64,000 nucleotides of DNA from Opitutales bacterium (GTDB taxonomy: Bacteria > Verrucomicrobiota > Verrucomicrobiia > Opitutales > Intestinicryptomonadaceae). The position numbers and the translations under genes were made by a program. The stretch spans positions 1 through 64,000 of the forward strand of contig SUVP01000005.1 of the NCBI GenBank assembly GCA_015061945.1, written 5' to 3'. Within the stretch, counting starts at the first letter, position 1. Each line of letters opens with the position of its first letter. Shown piece after piece: positions 1 through 8,161 of the stretch. A model generated the notes under the pieces. The model did not search any database, was not told the DNA's origin, and was given only the letters and a program-made list of their open reading frames with translations.

Positions 1-983
1 CGACAATCGGCGGATTCCTCGCACACCGTGGTACAGGCGTGCTTTCGACAAAGTGGGGTAAGATTGAAGATATGGTAATGAGCCTCGAAGTTGTAACACC
101 AACAGGCGAAATTATCAATACATTGCCAATCCCACGCCATGCATCTGGTCCAGACCTCACAATGATGTTCCTCGGTAGCGAAGGTACATTAGGCGTAATC
201 ACAAAGGTAACTTTGAAGATTCACCCAAAGCCAGAAGAACGTCAATTCAGAGCATATTTGTTCAAAGACTTCCACACTGCAATGCAAGCTGGTGCCGACC
301 TTATGCGTAGCCGTTTGCAACCTTGTGCAATCCGTCTTTACGACGAAACCGAAACTCTCACACACGTTAAAAAAGTGTTCGGTATGGACATCGGTTCAGG
401 TGCATACTTGGTATTTGGTTTCGACGGACGCAAAGATATTGTCGAGCTCCAAATGAAACACGCTCGCGAAATTATGGAAAAGAAGTACAAGGGTACTGAC
501 CTCGGTAGCAAGGGTGGAGATCTCTGGTGGAAAAATAAGTACAAATTCTTCTACCCAGGATATATGTTCCACTTGCCACAAGCATTCGGTACACTCGATA
601 CTGTCGCAGACTTTGCACACATCGAAAAAGTATATTGGGCGATGAAAAAAGTTGTTAACGAAAAGTTCCCAAAAGCACGCTTTATCGGACACTTCTCGCA
701 CTGGTACGAATGGGGTTGTATGCTTTATGCACGCTTCATTTTTGAAGGTAAAGATGTTCCACAAGATCCTCGTGAAGCAGCAGCATTGTACAACGCTGTT
801 TGGGACGCTGCTATCCGTGAAGCAATCAAAAATGGCGGTGTAATTAACGAACACCATGGCGTAGGTTTGAAACTCGGTCGCTATATGAAAGACTTGTACG
901 GAAAGAGCTTCCCAGTTCTCGAAGGTATCAAGAAAACTCTCGACCCGAACCATATTATGAACCCTGGAAAAATGGGACTCTAA
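1..983 (+). CDS. FAD-linked oxidase, 5'-truncated (GlcD / alkyl-DHAP synthase-like)
   Basis: The open frame runs in from the left edge, so the true start lies outside the window; a GTG at 39 is only an internal codon. The visible 326 residues begin inside a PCMH-type FAD-binding domain (TIGGFLAHRGTG, then ...GSEGTLGVITKVTLKI, the usual end of that domain). They continue into an FAD-oxidase C-terminal domain ending with EHHGVGLKLGRYM and DPNHIMNPGKMGL. This architecture is known from glycolate/D-lactate oxidase GlcD and alkyldihydroxyacetonephosphate synthase, which oxidise or rearrange 2-hydroxyacid-like substrates using FAD. The next gene, a (Fe-S)-binding protein, starts 15 bp downstream with its ribosome binding site overlapping this stop codon, so the two probably form a GlcD/GlcF-like pair. 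The substrate cannot be read from the sequence; the aldolase downstream suggests sugar-acid catabolism. Confidence 0.85.
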   Translation, partial: TIGGFLAHRGTGVLSTKWGKIEDMVMSLEVVTPTGEIINTLPIPRHASGPDLTMMFLGSEGTLGVITKVTLKIHPKPEERQFRAYLFKDFHTAMQAGADLMRSRLQPCAIRLYDETETLTHVKKVFGMDIGSGAYLVFGFDGRKDIVELQMKHAREIMEKKYKGTDLGSKGGDLWWKNKYKFFYPGYMFHLPQAFGTLDTVADFAHIEKVYWAMKKVVNEKFPKARFIGHFSHWYEWGCMLYARFIFEGKDVPQDPREAAALYNAVWDAAIREAIKNGGVINEHHGVGLKLGRYMKDLYGKSFPVLEGIKKTLDPNHIMNPGKMGL

Positions 984-998
984 AGGAGATAGAAAATT

Positions 999-2081
999 AT
1001 GAATATTGATAAATTTCAAGAAGACGTAAAAAAGTGCCGTTTCTGCTTTATGTGTCGCCACCTCTCTGGCGTGGCTAATGTCACATTCCGCGAAGCCGAT
1101 ACTCCAAGAGTTCGTAGCTCGATGATTTGGGGCGTAATGCTCGATAACTCGAAGCTCGCAAACCCTGATTTTATCGACACAATCTACACATCGGATATGT
1201 CGGCAGTCGGCTATTACCACTGTGTAAATAAGTGGAACGAAAACGCAATCGTACTCGCAGCACGTCAAGACATTGTCGAAGCAGGTCTTGCACCAGACGA
1301 CGTCGCAAAGCTCGCAAAGAAATTGATTGCAACATCGGCAGAGCCGAAAATTTCAGGCAAAGCAGACGTTCTCTACTATATCGATGACGATACTTCAGCC
1401 CTCGCAACAGAAGCTAAAGCTTTCGACAAAATCGCAAAGAAAGCAAAAGTAAAGTATGCAACTGCAACTGCTGGCAACTGTGGCAAAGCTCTCAAAGTTC
1501 TCGGTTATGTCGAAGAAGCAAAGTCGGCAATGGCCACATTTATCGACGCTGTGAACAAGTCGGGTGCAAAGACAATCGTCGTTTCAAGCCCATACGTTTA
1601 CGACGCACTGCTCAACGATTCAAAAGAATTTGGCTTGAAGCTTTCTGCAAAAGTTATGCACACAAGCGAATTCATCGCATCGTTGAAAATTAAATTCTCA
1701 AAGCAAGCTGGCGAATTGTATTATCTCGAAAGCGATTATTTGAAGAATTACAACGACAACCTTAAGTTCCCTCGTGTATTGCTCGGTCAACTCAAGGCTA
1801 AATCGCCAGACGGTTTCACAACCGATATTCTCGACGAACCAATCGACTATATGTTCGGCACTAACAACGAAGAATCTTACACATGTGGCGAAGGTGCTGT
1901 TGTTATGAATGTATTACGCCCTGATATCGTCAAGAAAATGGCAAAGTACGTTGAAGCTCGTGCGAACGATGTTAAGAACGATGTTATCATTGTCGCATCG
2001 CCATACACAAAGACTCAACTTTCAAAAAATACAAAGCTCAAAGTTTCGACTCTTACTGAGCTCGCAGCTTCGTGTCTCTAA
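999..2081 (+). CDS. (Fe-S)-binding protein with degenerate CCG domains (GlcF-like)
   Basis: A 360-residue protein, probably the electron-accepting partner of the FAD oxidase just upstream. An AAAGGAG site at 982-988 supports the ATG. The N-terminus has a cluster motif with C13, C16 and C19, but the CP pair that normally follows is missing. The second ferredoxin-like motif is reduced to a lone C75. The rest matches the layout of two CCG (heterodisulfide-reductase-like) domains, with cysteines largely replaced. Where the family usually has a DPCH-type motif this protein reads SDYLKNYND, CCGGGG has become TCGEGAVV, and the final CP.C motif has become ASPYTKTQL. It may therefore bind at most one cluster, or act as a structural subunit. 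Family membership is inferred from this pattern and from the neighbour. Confidence 0.7.
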   Translation: MNIDKFQEDVKKCRFCFMCRHLSGVANVTFREADTPRVRSSMIWGVMLDNSKLANPDFIDTIYTSDMSAVGYYHCVNKWNENAIVLAARQDIVEAGLAPDDVAKLAKKLIATSAEPKISGKADVLYYIDDDTSALATEAKAFDKIAKKAKVKYATATAGNCGKALKVLGYVEEAKSAMATFIDAVNKSGAKTIVVSSPYVYDALLNDSKEFGLKLSAKVMHTSEFIASLKIKFSKQAGELYYLESDYLKNYNDNLKFPRVLLGQLKAKSPDGFTTDILDEPIDYMFGTNNEESYTCGEGAVVMNVLRPDIVKKMAKYVEARANDVKNDVIIVASPYTKTQLSKNTKLKVSTLTELAASCL

Positions 2082-2093
2082 TTAAGGGAAGTT

Positions 2094-2921
2094 ATGGCTC
2101 TTGTTACATTAAACGAAATATTACCGCAGGCACGCAAAGAAAAGCGTGCCGTTGCGGCATTCAATGTCGCAAATTACGAAGCAGCTCTCGGTGTCATTCG
2201 TGCATCGGAAACTGAAAAGTTGCCAGTAATTATTCAGCTTTTCCAACGTATGTTCCGTTCGGAAAAAGGTGCCGACTTAGCCGCAACTTTATGCCGTATG
2301 GCAACACGTTGCTCGCAACCAGTTGTTGTACATCTCGATCACGGGGCAGAAGCTTGGCAAGTAAGAGACGCTCTCTCAGCTGGCTTGACCTCCGTTATGT
2401 TCGACGGCTCCGTTTTGCCTTATGACGAAAATGTCGCACTTACAAAATATACTGCAGATTATGCTCATCGAGTAGGTGCAAGTTGCGAAGGCGAAATCGG
2501 ACACGTCGCAATGGGCGATGAAAACGCAATCACAACAGTCGAAGACGCTGTTCGCTTTTACAACGATACAAATGTCGATGCCCTCGCTATCTCTGTCGGA
2601 ACCGTTCACGGTTTCTACAAGGCAGCTCCTTGTATCAATGTACAACGTTGCCGAGAAATTGCCGACGCATTGCCAAATACTCCGCTCGTATTGCACGGCG
2701 GTTCTGGCACGCCTCCTGAAGATATTCGTGCTCTAATTGAAAACGGTATCGCCAAGATTAATATCGCAACTGAATTTATGGACACATTCCTTAAATCAAC
2801 ACGTCGCGAAATCGAAAAACTTGGCGACGGCTTCAAACCAATCGATATCTTCAACGACCCAATCGTCGACGATTGTGCCTCACACGCATCAAAGCTCCTC
2901 CGCTTCTTCTCGGGAAGGTGA
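2094..2921 (+). CDS. class II (zinc) ketose-bisphosphate aldolase family protein
   Basis: A 275-residue TIM-barrel aldolase of the FbaA/KbaY/GatY type, which reversibly cleaves ketose 1-phosphates or bisphosphates to dihydroxyacetone phosphate plus an aldehyde. Family landmarks are visible: AAFNVANYE near the N-terminus, the zinc site VVVHLDHG, EGEIGHVAMGDE in the middle, the second zinc histidine in ISVGTVHGFYK, then LVLHGGSG and the phosphate-binding KINIATE. It starts 12 bp after the Fe-S gene and is likely cotranscribed with the oxidase. Length is slightly below the usual 280-290 residues. The last codons and the stop lie inside a perfect 7-bp hairpin that opens the repeat array downstream. 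The substrate (fructose bisphosphate, tagatose bisphosphate or another sugar phosphate) is not decidable by eye. Confidence 0.88.
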   Translation: MALVTLNEILPQARKEKRAVAAFNVANYEAALGVIRASETEKLPVIIQLFQRMFRSEKGADLAATLCRMATRCSQPVVVHLDHGAEAWQVRDALSAGLTSVMFDGSVLPYDENVALTKYTADYAHRVGASCEGEIGHVAMGDENAITTVEDAVRFYNDTNVDALAISVGTVHGFYKAAPCINVQRCREIADALPNTPLVLHGGSGTPPEDIRALIENGIAKINIATEFMDTFLKSTRREIEKLGDGFKPIDIFNDPIVDDCASHASKLLRFFSGR

Positions 2922-2930
2922 GCCACCTTC
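2914..2930 (+). repeat. hairpin over the aldolase stop codon
   Basis: GAAGGTG (2914-2920) pairs perfectly with CACCTTC (2924-2930) around a 3-base loop, and the TGA stop at 2919-2921 lies within it. No T-run follows, so it is not a classic intrinsic terminator. It directly abuts the tandem array and may be part of the same element. Confidence 0.6.
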
Positions 2931-2940
2931 ACATCATTGA

Positions 2941-3290
2941 AGGGGCTTTGCCCCTTACGATGATTGCTTCGCAATGCATCTATCCCCGAAGGGAGCATCG
3001 GTGGTTGCGGGAAAACCTTTGCCCCTTACGATGATTGCATTCGCAATACATCTATCCCCAACGGGAGCATTGGCGGTTTGTAAAAGGACTGCCCTTACGA
3101 TGATTGCTTCGCAATACATCTATCCCCGAAAAGAGTGGCGGTGGTTGCGGGAAAATCTTTGCCCCTTACGATGATTGCTTCGCAATGCATCTATCCCCGA
3201 AAGGAGTGGCGGTGGTTGTGAAAGGTACTGCTTCTTGCAATGATTTCACGCAGTGTATTTATTGAGAAAATTCACTGGTAGGTACACGGC
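2941..3290. repeat. tandem ~70-bp hairpin-rich repeat array (4 good copies plus a decayed one)
   Basis: This is the only gene-free stretch over 300 bp (2922-3323). Copies begin near 2946, 3017, 3089, 3157 and, decayed, 3228, giving periods of 71, 72, 68 and 71 bp. Each good copy has a conserved block of about 40 bp with CCCCTTACGATGATTGC and CATCTATCCCC, then a more variable GC-rich tail containing GGTGGTTG or a variant. Each carries a small stem ATTGC/GCAAT. In the second copy an inserted A only lengthens the loop, so the stem is kept. Copies one and two also have TCCC/GGGA stems, and a GGGGC/GCCCC stem at 2942-2954 opens the array. Copies differ by point changes rather than unique spacers, so this is not a CRISPR. 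It sits between the aldolase and an MFS gene. Confidence 0.85.
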
Positions 3291-3323
3291 GGTTTTATTT
3301 TCAACTTGAAACAAAAATTATTT

Positions 3324-4601
3324 ATGAACGACAGCACAAAAAAAACTGATATGTACAAGTGGATTCTATTGGGATTCCTTTGGGGAGCTTATTTTCTCCA
3401 GCAAGGAACCCGACAAATCTACAACGCAATTCTTCCACAAATTCAATCTGACTTCGGGGTGGACTCGGTTAAGATTGGTCTTGTTGCAACGCTCTTTACT
3501 GTTGTGTATGGTATATGCGTGCCGTTTAGTGGAGTCTTGGGCGATATTATCAGCCGTAAGAAAATTGTTGTTGCGGGCGTTATGGTTTTCAGCTTCGGGA
3601 TTTTCTTCTCGGGTGCAGTTGCGACAATCGGAATGATGGTTATCACATACGGATTGATAAATGCTGTCGGGCAAAGTTTTTATTATCCACCATCGAGTTC
3701 ATTGTTGGGGCAAGCTCATAATGAAACTCGCTCAACGGCTCTTTCGATTCTTCAAACAGCACAATATGCTGGGATTGTAATTTGCAGTTGTGTGGCTGGA
3801 TATTTAGCTGACTTAAAGTCGGTTCAACTTCCAGATGTTTTCAGCGGAATTATCGGTTCTGAAGTTTCGGGCTGGCGTTTGCCGTTCTACATATTTGGGG
3901 CAATCGGTGTAGTTTGGGCGATTTGCTTGGCGATATTTATGAAAGACGCAAAGCAAGGCGAACAGGGCGATAAAGCATCGTTCTTCGATGCATTGAAAGC
4001 TGTTTGCACGCGTCCGTCGGCATTGTTGTTGGCAGTAGTTTTTGGATTGCTCGTATATGTTGATGTCGGCTTTAAAACGTGGATGCCAACATTTATGGCT
4101 GAAAATTTCTTTGACGGAAAATTGACTTCGGCAAATTCAAATTTTGTCGGTTGGGTTTACGCTGGTTCGTTTATCGGTGTTTTGATTGGCTCGAGAATTT
4201 GCGATAAGCTTTTCAAAAAAATTAAGAATATCAGATTCTCTTTGAATTTAGTTGGGTTTGCACTCGTAACGCCATTCTTGTTGTTATCGGCTAACACAGA
4301 TGTTTTGGCAACTTGCAAAATCGCATTGTTGGGTTATGGATTCTTCAAGGGAATTTGCGATTCTTGTATGTTTGCGTCTATTCTCGATGTTGTGCCGACA
4401 CGCTATCGTGCATCGGGTATGGGTATTATGATATGTGGTGGGTTCTTTATCGGCTCAACATCATCAACAGTATTAGGGCTTATTCGTGATACTGCTGGTT
4501 TGACAACAGGTATATCCTCGCTTGGAATATTCTCGCTATTAAACGTTGTAGTTCTTTTGGTGATAATAAAATTCTTCTTCAAAAAGGACTACGTCGGTTA
4601 A
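3324..4601 (+). CDS. MFS transporter (organic anion or sugar-acid type)
   Basis: A 425-residue major facilitator with about twelve hydrophobic segments. The first begins at YKWILLGFLWGAYFL, and the loop between helices 2 and 3 has the expected acidic/basic pattern (GVLGDIISRKK). I chose the ATG at 3324 (MNDSTKK) over a TTG at 3306 because ATG is the stronger start and the extra residues are not conserved-looking; no clear ribosome binding site is seen for either. A cytoplasmic central loop (DAKQGEQGDKAS) splits the two six-helix halves. It lies on the same strand as the oxidase/aldolase set, beyond the repeat array, so it may import the substrate of that pathway. That link is inference. It converges on the next gene with only 20 bp between. 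Confidence 0.85.
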   Translation: MNDSTKKTDMYKWILLGFLWGAYFLQQGTRQIYNAILPQIQSDFGVDSVKIGLVATLFTVVYGICVPFSGVLGDIISRKKIVVAGVMVFSFGIFFSGAVATIGMMVITYGLINAVGQSFYYPPSSSLLGQAHNETRSTALSILQTAQYAGIVICSCVAGYLADLKSVQLPDVFSGIIGSEVSGWRLPFYIFGAIGVVWAICLAIFMKDAKQGEQGDKASFFDALKAVCTRPSALLLAVVFGLLVYVDVGFKTWMPTFMAENFFDGKLTSANSNFVGWVYAGSFIGVLIGSRICDKLFKKIKNIRFSLNLVGFALVTPFLLLSANTDVLATCKIALLGYGFFKGICDSCMFASILDVVPTRYRASGMGIMICGGFFIGSTSSTVLGLIRDTAGLTTGISSLGIFSLLNVVVLLVIIKFFFKKDYVG

Positions 4602-4621
4602 TTGAAAAAATAAAGTTTTCT

Positions 4622-5398
4622 TTAATTTGCGGTATTGGAATTGCTTTCTGATACCGTAAATTTTTTTAGCAAATAGTATGCAACTCCACCTGAAATTAAA
4701 GCGTAGATAAAGCCGAAAACAGCTTGTCCGAAAATTGTTGCCGACACAAAATCGAGCAAAGTTGACGGAGTTAACGCTATCAGTGCGAGTACTGCCGACT
4801 GCCAAATTGTAAGACTTGGGAACATTGTTCGCGATAAAATAAAACACGCCATAGTCAGCATTAGTGCGTACATTAAATTCATAAAAATTGCAAAGACCAG
4901 CGAGATTATCGGCAAGAAGAAATACAACATCATATCTTTTGATGGAATCAGCGACGACGCATTTATTTCTTTTTGTTTGAAGATTGGTTGATAATCTTTT
5001 GCCTTGATAAAACTTTCGGAGCCGTCTGGCATATAGATTGTGATTCTATCTTTTTCGAGCGAAAACAGCAGACCTTTTGTCTTGTTAGCATCGATATAAT
5101 TTTGGCTTGCGATAGCGAATACGGAGCCATCTGGATTTTTCATCAAAACGTCATTGCCGTTGGGTGTAATAATTTTTCCATCTTGAATTTTTATTGTTTT
5201 GAGTGTCTCAATGGCATTGTTGATTGTAGTGTTGTAAATCTCATCGAGTGGCTTATACGCACTTATTGCAATACCGATTGCCGATATTATCGACAATAGT
5301 AGGAAATAGAAAATTGCCTTCCAACGCCATTGCATTACGGCAATTTTACAGGCGTTATAGTCTAATGCAGAATGAGTAAAAATTTTGAAAATGGACAT
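4622..5398 (-). CDS. DUF1189-like integral membrane protein
   Basis: A 258-residue protein with one N-terminal transmembrane segment (about residues 29-47, FYFLLLSIISAIGIAISAY), an extracytoplasmic region of roughly 100 residues, then three or four membrane helices toward the C-terminus. The extracytoplasmic part contains two short similar motifs (KIITPNGNDVLMKNPDGS and RITIYMPDGSES) and resembles the DUF1189 arrangement. The function of that family is not established. It is the last gene of a minus-strand run. Its start is 3 bp beyond the stop of the pseudouridine synthase, so cotranscription is very likely. Confidence 0.6.
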   Translation of the reverse strand: MSIFKIFTHSALDYNACKIAVMQWRWKAIFYFLLLSIISAIGIAISAYKPLDEIYNTTINNAIETLKTIKIQDGKIITPNGNDVLMKNPDGSVFAIASQNYIDANKTKGLLFSLEKDRITIYMPDGSESFIKAKDYQPIFKQKEINASSLIPSKDMMLYFFLPIISLVFAIFMNLMYALMLTMACFILSRTMFPSLTIWQSAVLALIALTPSTLLDFVSATIFGQAVFGFIYALISGGVAYYLLKKFTVSESNSNTAN

Positions 5399-5401
5399 TT
5401 T

Positions 5402-6196
5402 TTAGAATCGGAAAATTTTTGCTATTTTAATGTTGAAATCAAGTATCGACGAGAAACTTTCGGGCAAAGGTGCTTCGGCTACAAAATGAATATCCTTGCC
5501 ATTATGGTTTATTGTTAATTCAGTTTTCGAGCAGTGCAAAAAGAGTCTGTTTATTTTTGATGCACTACGGATTCTCTTGTTGAATGCGAAGTCGCCATAT
5601 GTTGCGTCGCCTAAAATTGGGAATTTTCGTTTAGCACATTGAACACGCAACTGATGTGTTAATCCAGTAATTGGGTTGAGTTCAACAAGTGAGAGTTTTG
5701 CCCTGTTCAAATCTTCTTTGACAAACTTACAGTGCGTGATTGCTACATTGCCATCTTTGGAAGTGAACGAGCGAAGGTGTCCGTCTTTTGAACGCAATGC
5801 GAGCGAATCAATCCATTTATCTGTGCAACCGACTCTGCCGATACAAATTGCCATATACGTTTTTTGTACGGTCTTTTCTTTAAATGCGAGTTTTGCGAGG
5901 TTTGCAACTTCGGGATTATCTGCCCCCAATACGACACCCGATGTGGGCGAGTCGAGACGATTGATTAGATAGAGTCTGCGTTTCTCGCCATTTTCATCTT
6001 CCCAAGAATAATATTCATCTCGCAGATTATATCTTGTGCGAAGCATTGGTGGTTTTGCATTGCGTGATGAATTATTATTTGGGTGTGTTGCACGTCCAGC
6101 TTTTTTGTTGATTGCAATGAGTCCGCAATCGTCGAATTTTATGACCGAGCAACCACTTGAGAGTGGCATAGTTTTTATGAATTGTTCTGTGTTCAT
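5402..6196 (-). CDS. RluA-family pseudouridine synthase
   Basis: A 264-residue RNA pseudouridine synthase, isomerising specific uridines in rRNA or tRNA. The catalytic motif reads NRLDSPTSG (family consensus HRLDxxTSG), with the aspartate at about residue 82. Also visible are the entry motif LIAINKKAGRATHP and the C-terminal GLTHQLRVQCA and PILGDATYG. No S4 domain is present. The frame is open upstream to 6304, but I place the start at 6196, where ATG overlaps the TGA of the TonB-like gene as ATGA. That is a standard translational-coupling arrangement, and it gives a protein beginning just before the conserved core. The RNA target cannot be assigned. Confidence 0.88.
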   Translation of the reverse strand: MNTEQFIKTMPLSSGCSVIKFDDCGLIAINKKAGRATHPNNNSSRNAKPPMLRTRYNLRDEYYSWEDENGEKRRLYLINRLDSPTSGVVLGADNPEVANLAKLAFKEKTVQKTYMAICIGRVGCTDKWIDSLALRSKDGHLRSFTSKDGNVAITHCKFVKEDLNRAKLSLVELNPITGLTHQLRVQCAKRKFPILGDATYGDFAFNKRIRSASKINRLFLHCSKTELTINHNGKDIHFVAEAPLPESFSSILDFNIKIAKIFRF

Positions 6197-7500
6197 CGAT
6201 AGTGGAATGTTATTCTTACTGACTGGTCTTGTCCGCCAAAAGTGTTGACCATTTCTTGAGTCCATTCTCCGTATGGAGCTGTTGTCAAAATGGATTGTTC
6301 GCAAAGACCAGTTCCAGTGTTTGTTGATGTCGTGTGGAGGATTTTAAATTTTGAGAGTTCACCCATCGAGTTTAAGTAATATTCTATTATCACCATTGTG
6401 CCGACTGCAGTGCCGAGATCGTATTTAGATGCCAAGAGATTCCATTGTCTCGATATTGCTTCGAGCATTCTTTGTTGATATGCACCGAACTCGCTGAATC
6501 GTGAGTCGCACGCTACTATACCTTGATTGCTTGCGTGCGAGCGATTATCTGCGAGTGGACCAGCAGGAATTTTCATACTCAACGTTGGGCGTGGACGTGG
6601 TGTTGGCAGATTTTCTTCGGCAGGTTTTTCTTCAGCTTTTTGCTCTTGTTTTTTTTGCGTTTCTTGTTGCGATTGTGAATTGCCTTGTTTAGCGATTTCT
6701 TCAGTTGCGATTTCAGATTTATTTTTTGAAGTTGTTGTTTGATTCGTTTTATTTTGAACCGCCGAGTTTTCTTTCTTCTGTTGAATAGCACCGTATTCTT
6801 TTGCTTCGGCAGAATCTATTTCTTTTTTCTTTTCTATTTTGATAAAACCTTGTTCGTCGTGCGGAGCAGAATCTTTGGGGCTTTCTGATTTTTTAGGAGC
6901 AGTATCTTCGTCAGATTGTGCCGACGATTTTTGTTGAGATTGTTTGTCGGTTTGCGATTGTTTTTGTGCATCGCTTTCTGATTTTGCCGACTGCATTTTT
7001 TGCGTAGCTTGCGAAGTTTGTTGTGCCGAAGTTTCGGTCGGCTGGGCAGGTTGCTCAAGCGGGCGTTCTAAAGTTTCAAAAACTTTTTGAGGCGATAGTT
7101 CATCACGTTCAGCACTTGTACCCGATACGATTTTTTTACCGTCTTTAATTTCGCCTTCTACAAATGGTTTCTTCGATTTCGATGTAGGGTCGGGCAATTC
7201 ATCAGAAGCACGTTGGTCTTTGAAAGATTCTGGTGCATTTTTTGAAATAGGTTTGTCGTTATTTGCGTATGGGTTTGCCTCGATAAAATCGGGCATTCTT
7301 TTTTCAATTTTCGGGGGCAAAACCTCTATTTTTAAATCGTCGTATTTTTTTTCTTCTTCGCCAAATTTTGCGAATTCTTGCGGAACGACATAATATGCAC
7401 CGACGTGAATAAATATTGTAGCAATGAGAGCGACAGCAACAGCAAGAATATCTGTCTTGTTTGAGTTGTAATAAAAATCTCTGTCGAAGTCGTCCTGCAT
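6193..7500 (-). CDS. TonB/TolA-like energy-transducing envelope protein
   Basis: A 435-residue protein with one N-terminal membrane anchor (ILAVAVALIATIFIHVGAYYV). A very long polar linker rich in Gln, Lys, Ser and Glu fills roughly residues 60-310. A C-terminal domain of about 95 residues has the TonB_C/TolA pattern (YQQRMLEAISRQWN... followed by VIIEYYLNSMGELSKFKIL). Such proteins span the periplasm and couple inner-membrane proton motive force, through ExbB/ExbD or TolQ/TolR, to outer-membrane transport or integrity. No exbB, exbD or receptor gene lies nearby. A TTG at 7512 is possible, but the ATG at 7500 is preferred. It sits 25 bp after maf and overlaps the pseudouridine synthase by 4 bp. 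Confidence 0.75.
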   Translation of the reverse strand: MQDDFDRDFYYNSNKTDILAVAVALIATIFIHVGAYYVVPQEFAKFGEEEKKYDDLKIEVLPPKIEKRMPDFIEANPYANNDKPISKNAPESFKDQRASDELPDPTSKSKKPFVEGEIKDGKKIVSGTSAERDELSPQKVFETLERPLEQPAQPTETSAQQTSQATQKMQSAKSESDAQKQSQTDKQSQQKSSAQSDEDTAPKKSESPKDSAPHDEQGFIKIEKKKEIDSAEAKEYGAIQQKKENSAVQNKTNQTTTSKNKSEIATEEIAKQGNSQSQQETQKKQEQKAEEKPAEENLPTPRPRPTLSMKIPAGPLADNRSHASNQGIVACDSRFSEFGAYQQRMLEAISRQWNLLASKYDLGTAVGTMVIIEYYLNSMGELSKFKILHTTSTNTGTGLCEQSILTTAPYGEWTQEMVNTFGGQDQSVRITFHYR

Positions 7501-7525
7501 TATATTATGCAAATAAAATTTTGTC

Positions 7526-8128
7526 TTAAGTGTGTAGCAGATTTTCGAGCGTGTCGAGAATCTTTTTCGACGCTTCGACTGGTAAGCCCATTACATTGTC
7601 AAATGCACCATCGATTTTTTCGATAATCATTTCGCCGTGTTCTTGTGCTCCGTACGCACCAGCTTTGTCGAGAACATTTACAACTTTCAAATAAGCGTCG
7701 ATTTCTTCAGACGAAAGTTTTTTGAATTTTACTCTCGATTCTTCGACATCGCAACAGGTTTGCAGATTTTTATTTTCGTCGGCAACAGCAGAGCAAATGC
7801 CGGTGAATACTGAATGCGTATTGCCTTGCAATTCTGAGAGCATACGCTTGGCATCGTCTAAATCTTTTGGTTTGCCGTAAATTTTTCCACCAAAGGCTAC
7901 GACAGTATCGGCACCGAGTGTCGCACGATTCGGATTTTCAAGAGCTACTGCCGAGGCTTTTAATCGGGCATTTTCTGTTGCGACAGTTGCTGGATCGGCA
8001 GAGGGGTCATCGATTTCATCTGCATGCGAAACGATTATCTCGAAATCTACATTTGCTTTTTCGAGAAGTTCTTTGCGACGTGGACTTGCCGACGCCAAAA
8101 TTATCTTGTTGCGGTTTTTCAAATTCAT
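7526..8128 (-). CDS. maf: Maf-like nucleoside triphosphate pyrophosphatase
   Basis: A 200-residue Maf/YhdE-type house-cleaning enzyme, which hydrolyses non-canonical or excess nucleoside triphosphates to monophosphates. The signature ILASASPRRKELL starts near residue 10. GADTVVAFGGKIYGKP and KAGAYGAQEHG, which carry the metal- and substrate-binding residues, follow. The frame is open up to 8191, but the ATG at 8128 puts the signature at its normal position and removes a cysteine-rich extension unlike the family. It heads the minus-strand run maf, tonB-like, rluA-like, DUF1189-like. It is divergent from the ABC ATPase, with about 30 bp between the assigned starts. Confidence 0.9.
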   Translation of the reverse strand: MNLKNRNKIILASASPRRKELLEKANVDFEIIVSHADEIDDPSADPATVATENARLKASAVALENPNRATLGADTVVAFGGKIYGKPKDLDDAKRMLSELQGNTHSVFTGICSAVADENKNLQTCCDVEESRVKFKKLSSEEIDAYLKVVNVLDKAGAYGAQEHGEMIIEKIDGAFDNVMGLPVEASKKILDTLENLLHT

Positions 8129-8161
8129 TGTAAATATAAGCGGACAATAATTAGAAAAGCT

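Noticed and set aside
396-1268. A 290-residue open frame on the minus strand spanning the oxidase/Fe-S gene boundary.
   Set aside because: It is antisense to two recognisable coding genes, has no family motif, and reads as a biased-composition shadow.
2974-3174. A 66-residue frame running through the tandem repeat.
   Set aside because: It follows only the repeat unit, changes with the period and has no ribosome binding site.
2941-3290. The tandem repeat considered as a CRISPR array.
   Set aside because: Units vary by point changes and have no unique spacers of constant length; no cas genes are nearby.
3306-3323. An upstream TTG start for the MFS gene.
   Set aside because: The ATG at 3324 is the better start and the added residues show no sign of conservation.
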